This document shows, in pieces, positions 1 to 5,273 of a stretch of DNA of 6,685 bases. Origin of the DNA: an uncultured Clostridia bacterium. Lineage in GTDB: Bacteria; Bacillota_A; Clostridia; Oscillospirales; Oscillospiraceae. Every line of letters begins with the position of its first letter. The stretch's first letter is position 1. The notes under the pieces are model-generated. The model had not been told where the DNA came from. It saw nothing but the letters and a program-made list of their open reading frames with translations, and ran no database searches. The position numbers were made by a program, and so were the translations under genes. Location: assembly GCA_947166955.1 (NCBI GenBank), contig CAMVGI010000077.1, positions 1-6,685 of the forward strand, read 5' to 3'.

Positions 1-630
1 GCCCGCGACCGCCGCGCCGCCGGCAAGGCCGGTCAGGCCCAGCACGGCGCAGATCGCGGCCGACGAGATCGGCAGCGTCAGCGCGACGCCGACGAGCACG
101 GAAACGGCGATCCCCATCCAGAACGGCTGCAGCTCGGTGCTTCTCATAATGAGGATGCCGAACGCGTTCGCCGCCGCGCCGATGGGCGGCGCGATCCATT
201 TTGCGAGCGCGACGCCCGTGAGAATGGTTACGGCGGGCGTGACCAGAATATCGACCTTCGTCTCCTTGCTCACCGCCTTGCCGCACTCCGCGGCGACGAT
301 GGCGATAATCAGCACCGCGAGCGGGCCGCCCGCGCCGCCCTCGGCGTTCGCCGCCCAGCCGACCGCCGCAAGCGAAAAGAGCACCATTGGGGGCGCCTGG
401 AGCGCGTAACCGATGGCGACCGCCATCGCGGGGCCGGAAACCTTCATCGCGTAATCGCCAATGTCGGTCAAAAAGGGCACGCCGAGCTGCGCGCCGAAGG
501 TCTTGATGATCGTGCCGATGAGCAGCGAGCAGAACAATCCCTGCGCCATCGCGCCGAGCGCGTCGATACCGTAGCGCTTTGCGGAGAACTCGATGTTCTT
601 GCGTTTGAGGAAAGACTTGATATCCGCCAT
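1..630 (-). CDS. PTS_EIIC_2 / PfoR-family membrane protein, 3' end cut by window edge
   Basis: The 210 codons visible are the N-terminal part; the reading frame is still open at position 1. The protein starts MADIKSFLKRKNIEFSAKRY and continues with hydrophobic segments at about residues 31-47, 65-90, 102-116, 127-147, 170-188 and 190-210. The stretches GPAMAVAIGYALQAPP (66-81), EGGAGGPLAV (97-106) and LPISSAAICA (186-195) match my recollection of the EIIC-like family that includes Clostridium perfringens PfoR. Relatives are annotated as PTS sugar transporter subunit IIC or perfringolysin O regulator, but their substrates are mostly unproven. No EIIA or EIIB domain is seen in the visible part or in the neighbouring genes. 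The start is set by AGGAGGTG at 635-642, about four bases before the ATG. The gene follows niaR on the same strand with its own promoter and a palindromic operator. Regulation by niacin through NiaR is inferred. Confidence 0.75.
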   Translation of the reverse strand, partial: MADIKSFLKRKNIEFSAKRYGIDALGAMAQGLFCSLLIGTIIKTFGAQLGVPFLTDIGDYAMKVSGPAMAVAIGYALQAPPMVLFSLAAVGWAANAEGGAGGPLAVLIIAIVAAECGKAVSKETKVDILVTPAVTILTGVALAKWIAPPIGAAANAFGILIMRSTELQPFWMGIAVSVLVGVALTLPISSAAICAVLGLTGLAGGAAVAG

Positions 631-634
631 GCCG

Positions 635-642
635 CACCTCCT
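635..642 (-). promoter_or_regulatory. Ribosome binding site of the EIIC-like gene
   Basis: The minus strand reads AGGAGGTG, a near-perfect anti-16S sequence, just before the ATG at 630. It lies downstream of the palindrome at 654-683 and is not covered by it, so the palindrome is unlikely to act by hiding this site. Confidence 0.8.
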
Positions 643-653
643 AATAATAGAAA

Positions 654-683
654 ACCTCACAGGTGTCTTGACACCTGTGAGGT
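654..683. promoter_or_regulatory. Perfect 30-bp palindrome, candidate NiaR operator
   Basis: The left arm ACCTCACAGGTGTC (654-667) and right arm GACACCTGTGAGGT (670-683) are exact reverse complements separated by TT. The right arm ends two bases from the -10 box (685-690) of the minus-strand promoter, and the predicted transcription start near 678 lies inside it. That is a classic position for a repressor to block initiation. The inner half-site GACACCTGT resembles my memory of the NiaR operator in Firmicutes, and the niaR gene begins 67 bases to the right of the palindrome. Binding by NiaR is inferred. On transcripts reading through from niaR the palindrome could also fold into an RNA hairpin followed by a short U-rich stretch. 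Confidence 0.7.
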
Positions 684-684
684 C

Positions 685-713
685 ACTATAGCGGGAAAGC
701 GCGCGCCTGTCAA
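685..713 (-). promoter_or_regulatory. Sigma-A-type promoter of the EIIC-like gene
   Basis: On the minus strand a consensus -35 box TTGACA (708-713) is followed, after exactly 17 bases, by TATAGT (685-690), one mismatch from the consensus -10. Transcription would start near 678, giving a leader of about 48 bases. The promoter lies between the niaR stop and the palindrome, so the EIIC-like gene can be expressed separately from the upstream deo-niaR genes. Such a strong core promoter under an overlapping operator suggests high expression when derepressed. Confidence 0.8.
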
Positions 714-749
714 TTGAGGTTTCGCAACATATCCATCAATAATAAGAAA

Positions 750-1268
750 CTATGCCTGCTGCTCAAAGAGGACCCCCAGCTCGTGCAGCGTCTTCCGCAC
801 GCGCTCGTACGCCGCCTCGTCGGGGCAGGAGACCGTGTGCAGGTGGACGCCTTCGGTCAAATCGGACAGCGGGCGCGCGTCGGACTGCGCGCAGCGGTCA
901 AGGAACTCGCGCACGTCGTAGCGGCTTTTCAGATGCAGCGCGCCGGTGAGTTCCCCGTAAACGGGATGCTCCACGATCACGTCGAGCACGGTGCAGCCCT
1001 GGTCGACGATGGCGTTCAGCTCCGATTCCATCTCCGCGTCGCTGTGGCGGCAGGCGAGGCGGCGCAAAATACCCTCCTCCCCGCGGCGCAGCACATAGCC
1101 CCGCGGCGTGGCGGAGATGTCCTCGCCGCCTGCGCGCAGCAGCGCAACGTCGCCCACGATGACCTGACGGCTGACGCGGTAACGCTCCGCGAGCGCGCTC
1201 GCGCTCAGCGCCTCCTTTGCTTCGCGCAGCGCCTTCAACACGGCTGCGCGGCGCTCCTCCGAACGCAT
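750..1268 (-). CDS. niaR: NiaR (YrxA) niacin-responsive transcriptional repressor
   Basis: This 172-residue protein has an N-terminal helix-turn-helix of the HTH_11 type (about 6-60, with ALAERYRVSRQVIVGDVALL as the recognition region). A C-terminal 3H domain follows (about 72-168). The characteristic histidines are visible: H75 in ACRHSDAE, H101 in VEHPVYGEL, and H142/H144 in GVHLHTV. H75, E83, H142 and H144 have the spacing of the metal site that I recall from the Thermotoga homologue TM1602. The length is normal for the family. Known members repress NAD synthesis and niacin salvage or uptake genes when nicotinic acid is bound. The ATG lies one base after the stop of the nucleoside kinase gene (TGA-G-ATG), so translation is probably coupled. 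The next gene downstream carries the candidate operator. Confidence 0.9.
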   Translation of the reverse strand: MRSEERRAAVLKALREAKEALSASALAERYRVSRQVIVGDVALLRAGGEDISATPRGYVLRRGEEGILRRLACRHSDAEMESELNAIVDQGCTVLDVIVEHPVYGELTGALHLKSRYDVREFLDRCAQSDARPLSDLTEGVHLHTVSCPDEAAYERVRKTLHELGVLFEQQA

Positions 1269-1269
1269 C

Positions 1270-2196
1270 TCAATACTCGTAGATGCTGCCGCCGACGAAC
1301 TCGCGCACGAGGGAGTTCTTCGGCACGTACGGCGTCGTGAGCGGCGGGACCGAGCGGACGACCTGCATCAGATCGGTCAGGCCGTGCTGTTCGACAAACT
1401 CGTCGTCGAGCTGCTCGTGGAACTCGGGCAGCTCCAGCAGATACTTCGAGAGGATGCACGGCTCGTAGTCGTGGAACGTGTCGATGTGGATCTGCGCGTT
1501 GCCCTTGTTGGGCTGGATGTAGTTCAGCTCGCCGCGGTCGACGCTCTGCGCGCGCTCGATCGTGCTGCGCAGCGTGTGCCCGCGCCCGAGCAGGTCGCGG
1601 ATCATGCGGCGCGCCACGCGGAGCTGTTCGGGGTTGATGATGTGGTCCTCGTGCGTAATGATGCGCGTGCGCGGCGCGACGTAGATACCCGTGTACTCGC
1701 CCTTCAAAAGGTCGAGGATCAGCGGGTTGAGCATGTGGATGCCCTCGGCGATGACGATGCCGTCCTTATCGCCCTGAAGCGTCTTGTGCCCGCCGACGCC
1801 GCCGCTCTTGAAGTCGTAGATCGGCGCCTCCACGGTCTCGCCGTCGGCGAGGCGCAGGATGCAGTCGGCAAGCTGGGTGCGGTCGACGCAGTAGGGCGAC
1901 TCCCAGTCCGTCGCCTCCGGCGGACGCTTGTCGAGCGGCAGGAAAAAGTTGTCCATGCTCACGAGCGCAACGGGGACGCCCATATTCTCAAGATACGTTT
2001 TCAGGCGCATCGCGGTCGTGGTCTTGCCGGAGCCGGAAGGCCCCGTCAGGCAGACGATGGGCTTGGCCTCCTTATTGTGCAGGATCTTCGCCGCCGCGGT
2101 ACTGATCTTGTCGCGATAGACCTCCTCGCAGTGCAGCACGAAACGGTTTTGGTCGTTCATCGACTCGGTGATGTCTTCTATATCGATCACGCGCAT
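1270..2196 (-). CDS. Uridine kinase-like nucleoside kinase (P-loop)
   Basis: This 308-residue protein has a Walker A loop GPSGSGKTT at 52-60, the substrate-side motif VSMDNFF at 79-85, the YDF element at 127-129 and the strand GIVIAEGIHML at 146-156. These are hallmarks of the uridine kinase/phosphoribulokinase-like family. About 45 residues precede the P-loop, and roughly 80 residues at the C-terminus lie beyond the core kinase fold. Related clostridial kinases often carry N-terminal TGS and threonyl-tRNA-synthetase-like regions; neither is present here. The family phosphorylates uridine/cytidine, and nicotinamide riboside kinases belong to the same fold, so the exact nucleoside is open. AAGGAG near 2205-2210 supports the start. 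It lies between deoD and niaR in one operon, which fits nucleoside salvage. Confidence 0.82.
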   Translation of the reverse strand: MRVIDIEDITESMNDQNRFVLHCEEVYRDKISTAAAKILHNKEAKPIVCLTGPSGSGKTTTAMRLKTYLENMGVPVALVSMDNFFLPLDKRPPEATDWESPYCVDRTQLADCILRLADGETVEAPIYDFKSGGVGGHKTLQGDKDGIVIAEGIHMLNPLILDLLKGEYTGIYVAPRTRIITHEDHIINPEQLRVARRMIRDLLGRGHTLRSTIERAQSVDRGELNYIQPNKGNAQIHIDTFHDYEPCILSKYLLELPEFHEQLDDEFVEQHGLTDLMQVVRSVPPLTTPYVPKNSLVREFVGGSIYEY

Positions 2197-2220
2197 GGTT
2201 GATTCTCCTTTCTGCTTTTA

Positions 2221-2234
2221 TCCCGCCCGCGGGA
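2221..2234. repeat. Small GC-rich intercistronic palindrome
   Basis: TCCCGC (2221-2226) and GCGGGA (2229-2234) are perfect inverted arms around CC, in the 40-base gap between the deoD stop and the kinase start. There is no T-run after it on the minus strand, so it does not look like a terminator. It could slightly change mRNA stability or expression between the two cistrons, or be a by-product of high GC. Confidence 0.35.
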
Positions 2235-2236
2235 AG

Positions 2237-2989
2237 CTATTTGCTCGCCGTGTTGCCCGAGCCGGCAAGCTCCGGCAGCTTCGTCGCCTTGACGGCGACC
2301 TCAAGTGCGATCTTCATCATGTTGGTAAACGTGGTCTGGCGCTCGTCGGCGTTCAGCTCCTCGCCGGTGACGAGGCTGTCCGAGATCGAGCAGATCGCAA
2401 GCGCGCGCTTGTGCGTGTACGCCGCGTTGCAATAGAGCGCCGCCGCCTCCATCTCCACCGCGAGACAGCCCATCTTCGCCCAGTCCATCGTGGACGCCGC
2501 CGCGTTGTAAAAGACGTCGGACGAAAACAGGTTGCCCACGGGCATGCGCACGCCGATCTCGTCCGCCGCTTCGAGCGCAAAGCGCAGCAGGTCGTAGTTG
2601 CAGATCGGCGCAAACGTGCCGGGCAGGCGGTATTGGTCGGCAAAATGCGAATCGGTGCAGGCGCCCATGCCCGCCACCACGTCGCGCAGCTTGAGGTCGG
2701 CGGAGATCGCGCCGGCGGAACCGATGCGCAGGATATTGTCCACGCCGTAGGCCGTGAACAGCTCATAGGAATAGATGCCGATGGACGGGCAGCCCATGCC
2801 GGACGCCATCACGGAAACGGGCGTGCCGTTGTAGGTTCCCGTGTAGCCGTGGATGCCGCGCACGTTGTTGACGAGCTTCGCATCCTTCAAAAACGTCTCG
2901 GCGATGAACTGCGCGCGCAGGGGATCGCCGGGCATGAGGACGGTCTTCGCGAACGCGCCTTTTTCGGCGCTGTTATGCGGAGTAGCCAT
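2237..2989 (-). CDS. deoD: Purine nucleoside phosphorylase, DeoD type
   Basis: This enzyme splits purine ribo- and deoxyribonucleosides with phosphate into the base and (deoxy)ribose-1-phosphate, and it is normally a cytosolic hexamer. The 250 residues match the hexameric family in length. Known active-site positions are all present: H5, the phosphate-binding G21, R25 and R44, RIGSAG at 88-93, VEMEAAALY at 178-186 with E179, M180 and E181, D204 in SISDS as the catalytic acid, and R217. The start is supported by AAGGAGG at 2998-3004, eight bases upstream. The gene starts 15 bases after the deoC stop, and the ribosome binding site abuts that stop, so the pair is co-transcribed. DeoD-type enzymes can also phosphorolyse nicotinamide riboside, which matters given niaR in the same operon. 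Confidence 0.95.
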   Translation of the reverse strand: MATPHNSAEKGAFAKTVLMPGDPLRAQFIAETFLKDAKLVNNVRGIHGYTGTYNGTPVSVMASGMGCPSIGIYSYELFTAYGVDNILRIGSAGAISADLKLRDVVAGMGACTDSHFADQYRLPGTFAPICNYDLLRFALEAADEIGVRMPVGNLFSSDVFYNAAASTMDWAKMGCLAVEMEAAALYCNAAYTHKRALAICSISDSLVTGEELNADERQTTFTNMMKIALEVAVKATKLPELAGSGNTASK

Positions 2990-3004
2990 TGATCGAGCCT
3001 CCTT

Positions 3005-3679
3005 TTATTTTTCCATGGCCTTCACGGCCTTGACGATGCGGGATGTGCCGAGGCGGTCCGCGCCGAGCGCGAGGAAATCCTCCGCGTCCTTGAGATCGGC
3101 GATGCCGCCGGCGGCCTTGACCTTCTTGCCGGGGGTGTGCTCGACCATGAGCTTCACGTCCTCGCGCGTCGCGCCGCCGCCGGCGAAGCCGGTCGAGGTC
3201 TTGATGTAGTCGGCGTTGGACTTCGCCACCGTCTCGCAAAGCTTGATCTTTTCCTCCTCGGTGAGCAGGCACGTCTCGATGATGACCTTCAGGATATGCC
3301 CGTGACAGGAGACCTTGATGCTGTTGATCTCCTGCAAGACAAGGTCGTAACGCCCCTCCTTGACCCAGCCGAGATTGACGACCATGTCGATCTCGCTCGC
3401 GCCGTCGGCGACGGCGGTCTCCGCCTCCATGCACTTGATGCCGGTGGTGTTGTAGCCGTTCGGGAAGCCGATAACGGTGCAAACGGCAAGCTGGTTCTCG
3501 CCGAAGTGCTGCTGCTCGGCAATATAGCGCGCGGCGCGGGCGACGTAGGTCTCGGGGATGCAGACCGACGCGCAGTTATACTTCATGCCGTCGTCGCAGA
3601 TCTGGCGGATCTCCTCCCATGTCGCGCCCTGCGCGAGCAGCGTGTGGTCGACGTGCTTCAAAATCTCTTTAACGTCCAT
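3005..3679 (-). CDS. deoC: Deoxyribose-phosphate aldolase
   Basis: DeoC cleaves 2-deoxyribose-5-phosphate to acetaldehyde and glyceraldehyde-3-phosphate, sending nucleoside sugar into central metabolism. The 224-residue class I aldolase shows the Schiff-base lysine K160 in DYIKTSTGF, the second lysine K188 in KKVKAAGGI and the aspartate D98 in [10 protein letters not shown], as well as VIGFPNG at 69-75. The length is typical. The frame stays open upstream to 4006, but the correct start is [10 protein letters not shown] at 3679. It has AGAGGAGGAA at 3686-3695, and the longer reading would run over the promoter and the rubrerythrin terminator. It is the first gene of the deoC-deoD-kinase-niaR operon. 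A phosphopentomutase, usually linking DeoD to DeoC, is not in the window. Confidence 0.95.
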   Translation of the reverse strand: MDVKEILKHVDHTLLAQGATWEEIRQICDDGMKYNCASVCIPETYVARAARYIAEQQHFGENQLAVCTVIGFPNGYNTTGIKCMEAETAVADGASEIDMVVNLGWVKEGRYDLVLQEINSIKVSCHGHILKVIIETCLLTEEEKIKLCETVAKSNADYIKTSTGFAGGGATREDVKLMVEHTPGKKVKAAGGIADLKDAEDFLALGADRLGTSRIVKAVKAMEK

Positions 3680-3719
3680 TGGCAGTTCCTCCTCTTGTTT
3701 TTCGGACACATTATAGAAT

Positions 3720-3748
3720 AGTATAGCAGAAAGCCGCGCATTTGTCCA
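3720..3748 (-). promoter_or_regulatory. Promoter of the deoC-deoD-kinase-niaR operon
   Basis: The minus strand has TGGACA (3743-3748), a 17-base spacer and TATACT (3720-3725), predicting a start near 3713 and a leader of about 33 bases. A second -10-like TATAAT is at 3710-3715 but lacks a good -35 at the right distance. I saw no clear operator palindrome or copy of the 654-683 site here, so control of this promoter cannot be read from the sequence. Confidence 0.7.
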
Positions 3749-3771
3749 TACGGGAATTGGGCGGGATGCAC

Positions 3772-3801
3772 AAAAGCGCAGGGCGAAAGCCCTGCGCTTT
3801 T
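3772..3801 (-). terminator. Intrinsic terminator of the rubrerythrin gene
   Basis: AAAAGCGCAGGGC (3772-3784) and GCCCTGCGCTTTT (3789-3801) pair perfectly over 13 bp around a four-base loop. It begins 36 bases after the rubrerythrin stop and ends in TTTT when read on the minus strand. It separates rubrerythrin from the deoC promoter. Confidence 0.85.
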
Positions 3802-3837
3802 CCGATGGCGTTATTTCGCGGGAAATCCGCTTTTTGC

Positions 3838-4425
3838 TTACTTGAAATACCGCTTGAGCATGCCCTCGAGCGCCTTGCCGTGGCGCGCCTCGTCGCGCGC
3901 CATCTCGTGGACGGTATCGTGAATGGCGTCGAGATTGTTCTTCTTCGCGCAGGCGGCGAGGTCGAACTTGCCCTGCACCGCGCCGTACTCGCAATCCACG
4001 CGCCACGCGAGGTTTTTCTTGGTGCTGTCGGTCATGTTGACCTCAAGGTCGCTGCCGAGAAGCTCGGCAAACTTCGCGGCGTGCTCGGCCTCTTCGAACG
4101 CGGCCTTTTCCCAATAGAGGGCGATCTCGGGATACCCCTCGCGCGCCGCGACGCGCGCCATGCAAAGATACATGCCGACCTCGCTGCACTCGCCGGTGAA
4201 GTTGGCCTTGAGCTGCTCGAAGATGTACTTCTTGGTCTCTTCGTCAATGTCGGGATTGTTCTTGACCGTCTTGGCATAGACGCCGAACTCATGTGTCGCC
4301 GCAAGCGCCTGGCCTTCCTTCTGCTCGGCAAACTTGTTCGCGGGCGCCTTGCAGACGGGGCAGGCCTCGGGGGGATTCTCGCCCTCGAACACATAACCGC
4401 AAACGGAACATACCCATTTCTTCAT
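3838..4425 (-). CDS. Reverse rubrerythrin (rubredoxin domain first)
   Basis: This 195-residue non-haem iron protein reduces hydrogen peroxide in the cytosol of anaerobes. An N-terminal rubredoxin-like iron site is formed by C6-x2-C9 and C22-x2-C25. A ferritin-like diiron domain covers about 45-192, with ligand candidates E79/E82, E112-x2-H115, E146 and E179-x2-H182. The domain order is the reverse of classical rubrerythrin, as in clostridial reverse rubrerythrins of similar length. The frame extends upstream to 4554, but the start at 4425 is favoured. AGGAGGAC at 4432-4439 precedes it, [10 protein letters not shown] is the normal N-terminus, and the longer version would cross its own promoter. 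It has its own promoter and terminator, so it is monocistronic. Induction by oxygen or peroxide is likely from the family, but no PerR-like box was identified. Confidence 0.93.
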   Translation of the reverse strand: MKKWVCSVCGYVFEGENPPEACPVCKAPANKFAEQKEGQALAATHEFGVYAKTVKNNPDIDEETKKYIFEQLKANFTGECSEVGMYLCMARVAAREGYPEIALYWEKAAFEEAEHAAKFAELLGSDLEVNMTDSTKKNLAWRVDCEYGAVQGKFDLAACAKKNNLDAIHDTVHEMARDEARHGKALEGMLKRYFK

Positions 4426-4473
4426 CGCCGTGTCCTCCTGTGTCAAAAAATTCAAGGCTTCGCTTGTGTTTGC

Positions 4474-4502
4474 AGTATAGCATGAGCGGGCGGTTTTGGC
4501 AA
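4474..4502 (-). promoter_or_regulatory. Promoter of the rubrerythrin gene
   Basis: On the minus strand TTGCCA (4497-4502) is spaced 17 bases from TATACT (4474-4479), predicting a start near 4467 and a leader of about 42 bases. The -35 box lies two bases beyond the A/T run of the bioY terminator, so the two units are packed without slack. Confidence 0.75.
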
Positions 4503-4504
4503 GG

Positions 4505-4549
4505 AAAAAAGCGCGCCCGCCCCGCCTGAAACAAGGCGAAGCGGCGCGC
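4505..4549 (-). terminator. Intrinsic terminator of bioY
   Basis: Read on the minus strand, the arm at 4549-4534 pairs with the arm at 4527-4511 around a six-base loop (4528-4533), with two G-U pairs and one bulged base, giving a GC-rich stem of about 16 bp. Six T residues (4510-4505) follow at once. It starts 26 bases after the bioY stop. Confidence 0.75.
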
Positions 4550-4575
4550 GGCAAAACGTATGGTTTTCAGCGGTT

Positions 4576-5121
4576 TCAGGCGCGCGCGCCCGCGCGGTCC
4601 AGCGCGGCGCACAGCGACGGCGCGGCAAGCGCGCACACGGCGATCTTCAAAAAGTCGCCCGGGAGATAGATGATCATGCCGCTTTTCAGTATCTGCCAAA
4701 GCGTGACGCACTTGACGAGATATGCGTTGCAAATGACGCCCGTATCCGGCCCGCCGCTGAGATCCAGCACGCCCAGCCCCGCGAGGCAGGCGAGCGCGAC
4801 CCGTTTGGACGAGCGCTCGCGCCCGGTAAGCCTGCCGATCACATACGCCGTGGGGATCAAACCGACGAGGAAACCGAACGTCGGGTTGAACACATACTGA
4901 AAGCCGCCGCCCGAAGCAAAGATCGGCACGCCGACGAGCCCCAGCAGCACGTAGACCGCCTGCGAAAGCGCGCCGAGCTTCGCGCCCAGCAGCACGCCCG
5001 CGAGCGCTGTGAACAGAAATTGCAGCGTGATGGTCGAGATGCCCAGCGGGATGCGGATAAACGCGCCCACCGCGGTCAGCGCCGCGAACAGCGCGACAAG
5101 GATCGTGTCTTTCGTTTTCAT
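4576..5121 (-). CDS. bioY: BioY biotin transporter, ECF S component
   Basis: BioY is the membrane substrate-binding (S) subunit that captures biotin and works with the shared ECF module (EcfA, EcfA', EcfT), which is not in this window. The 181-residue protein has about six hydrophobic spans, starting with TILVALFAALTAVGAFI. It has the family signatures GVPIFASGGG (64-73), NPTFGFLVG (79-87) and YLPGDFLKI (152-160). The frame is open upstream to 5238, but MKTKDTILVA at 5121 is the family-like start and lies after the promoter. Its ribosome binding region is a run of G (GGGGGG) rather than AGGAGG, so translation may be weaker. It is monocistronic and divergent from rpe. BirA control is common for bioY; possible half-sites are listed separately. 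Confidence 0.92.
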   Translation of the reverse strand: MKTKDTILVALFAALTAVGAFIRIPLGISTITLQFLFTALAGVLLGAKLGALSQAVYVLLGLVGVPIFASGGGFQYVFNPTFGFLVGLIPTAYVIGRLTGRERSSKRVALACLAGLGVLDLSGGPDTGVICNAYLVKCVTLWQILKSGMIIYLPGDFLKIAVCALAAPSLCAALDRAGARA

Positions 5122-5129
5122 AGTAAACC
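5121..5129 (+). repeat. TAGTAAACC 9-mer, copy 1 (bioY start)
   Basis: This copy overlaps the bioY start codon and leader; extended to 5120-5130 it is an 11-base exact inverted match to 5189-5199. It differs by one base from the enterobacterial BirA half-site TTGTAAACC as I recall it. Its function is not established. Confidence 0.45.
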
Positions 5130-5145
5130 CCCCGTTTCTATGTAT

Positions 5146-5174
5146 ACGGTAGCACAATCGGCCGCGCTTGTCAA
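5146..5174 (-). promoter_or_regulatory. Promoter of bioY
   Basis: The minus strand has a perfect -35 TTGACA (5169-5174), a 17-base spacer and a weak -10 TACCGT (5146-5151) preceded by TGC, an extended -10. The predicted start is near 5139. Inverted copies of TAGTAAACCC flank the promoter at 5189-5199 and 5120-5130. Confidence 0.65.
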
Positions 5175-5189
5175 TATTTTCTTTTTGAG

Positions 5190-5198
5190 GGTTTACTA
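5190..5198 (-). repeat. TAGTAAACC 9-mer, copy 2 (upstream of bioY promoter)
   Basis: The minus strand reads TAGTAAACC in the bioY-rpe intergenic region, just upstream of the bioY -35 box and about 12 bases before the rpe -35. With TATTGACAA (5176-5168), 13 bases further on, it could form an imperfect dyad over the bioY -35. That pairing matches at only five of nine positions and is weak. Confidence 0.4.
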
Positions 5199-5210
5199 TC
5201 AAGTTCTCCC

Positions 5211-5239
5211 TTGCGTTTATCAAGGCTGTCTGATACAAT
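5211..5239 (+). promoter_or_regulatory. Promoter of rpe
   Basis: TTGCGT (5211-5216), 17 bases, then TACAAT (5234-5239) with the extended element TGA just before it. Transcription would start near 5246, leaving a short leader that holds GGAGGT at 5261-5266. It is divergent from the bioY promoter, with about 36 bases between the two -35 boxes. Confidence 0.75.
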
Positions 5240-5273
5240 ATATAGTTGTTATTCTGCTTCGGAGGTATCTGTC

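Noticed and set aside
714..749. GTTTC/GAAAC inverted pair after the niaR stop
   Set aside because: The arms are only five bases long with a 22-base loop and no U-tract; this is not credible as a terminator.
1384..2202. 272-codon plus-strand reading frame opposite the nucleoside kinase
   Set aside because: Its translation is rich in R, A, V and D with no recognisable domain. The opposite strand has Walker A and other kinase motifs with a good ribosome binding site. It is a shadow caused by high GC.
2168..2992. 274-codon plus-strand reading frame opposite deoD
   Set aside because: It mirrors deoD almost exactly, has arginine/histidine-rich low-complexity content and no ribosome binding site. 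All PNP active-site residues are on the minus strand.
3005..4006. Longer deoC reading starting at 4006
   Set aside because: The additional 109 residues would run over the rubrerythrin 3' end, its terminator and the deoC promoter. The internal ATG at 3679 has a strong ribosome binding site and the normal DeoC N-terminus.
3742..4485. 247-codon plus-strand frame opposite rubrerythrin
   Set aside because: It spans a terminator and a promoter of the opposite strand and shows no family motif.
4576..5238. Longer bioY reading starting at 5238
   Set aside because: It would cover both divergent promoters; the start at 5121 fits the family N-terminus and length.
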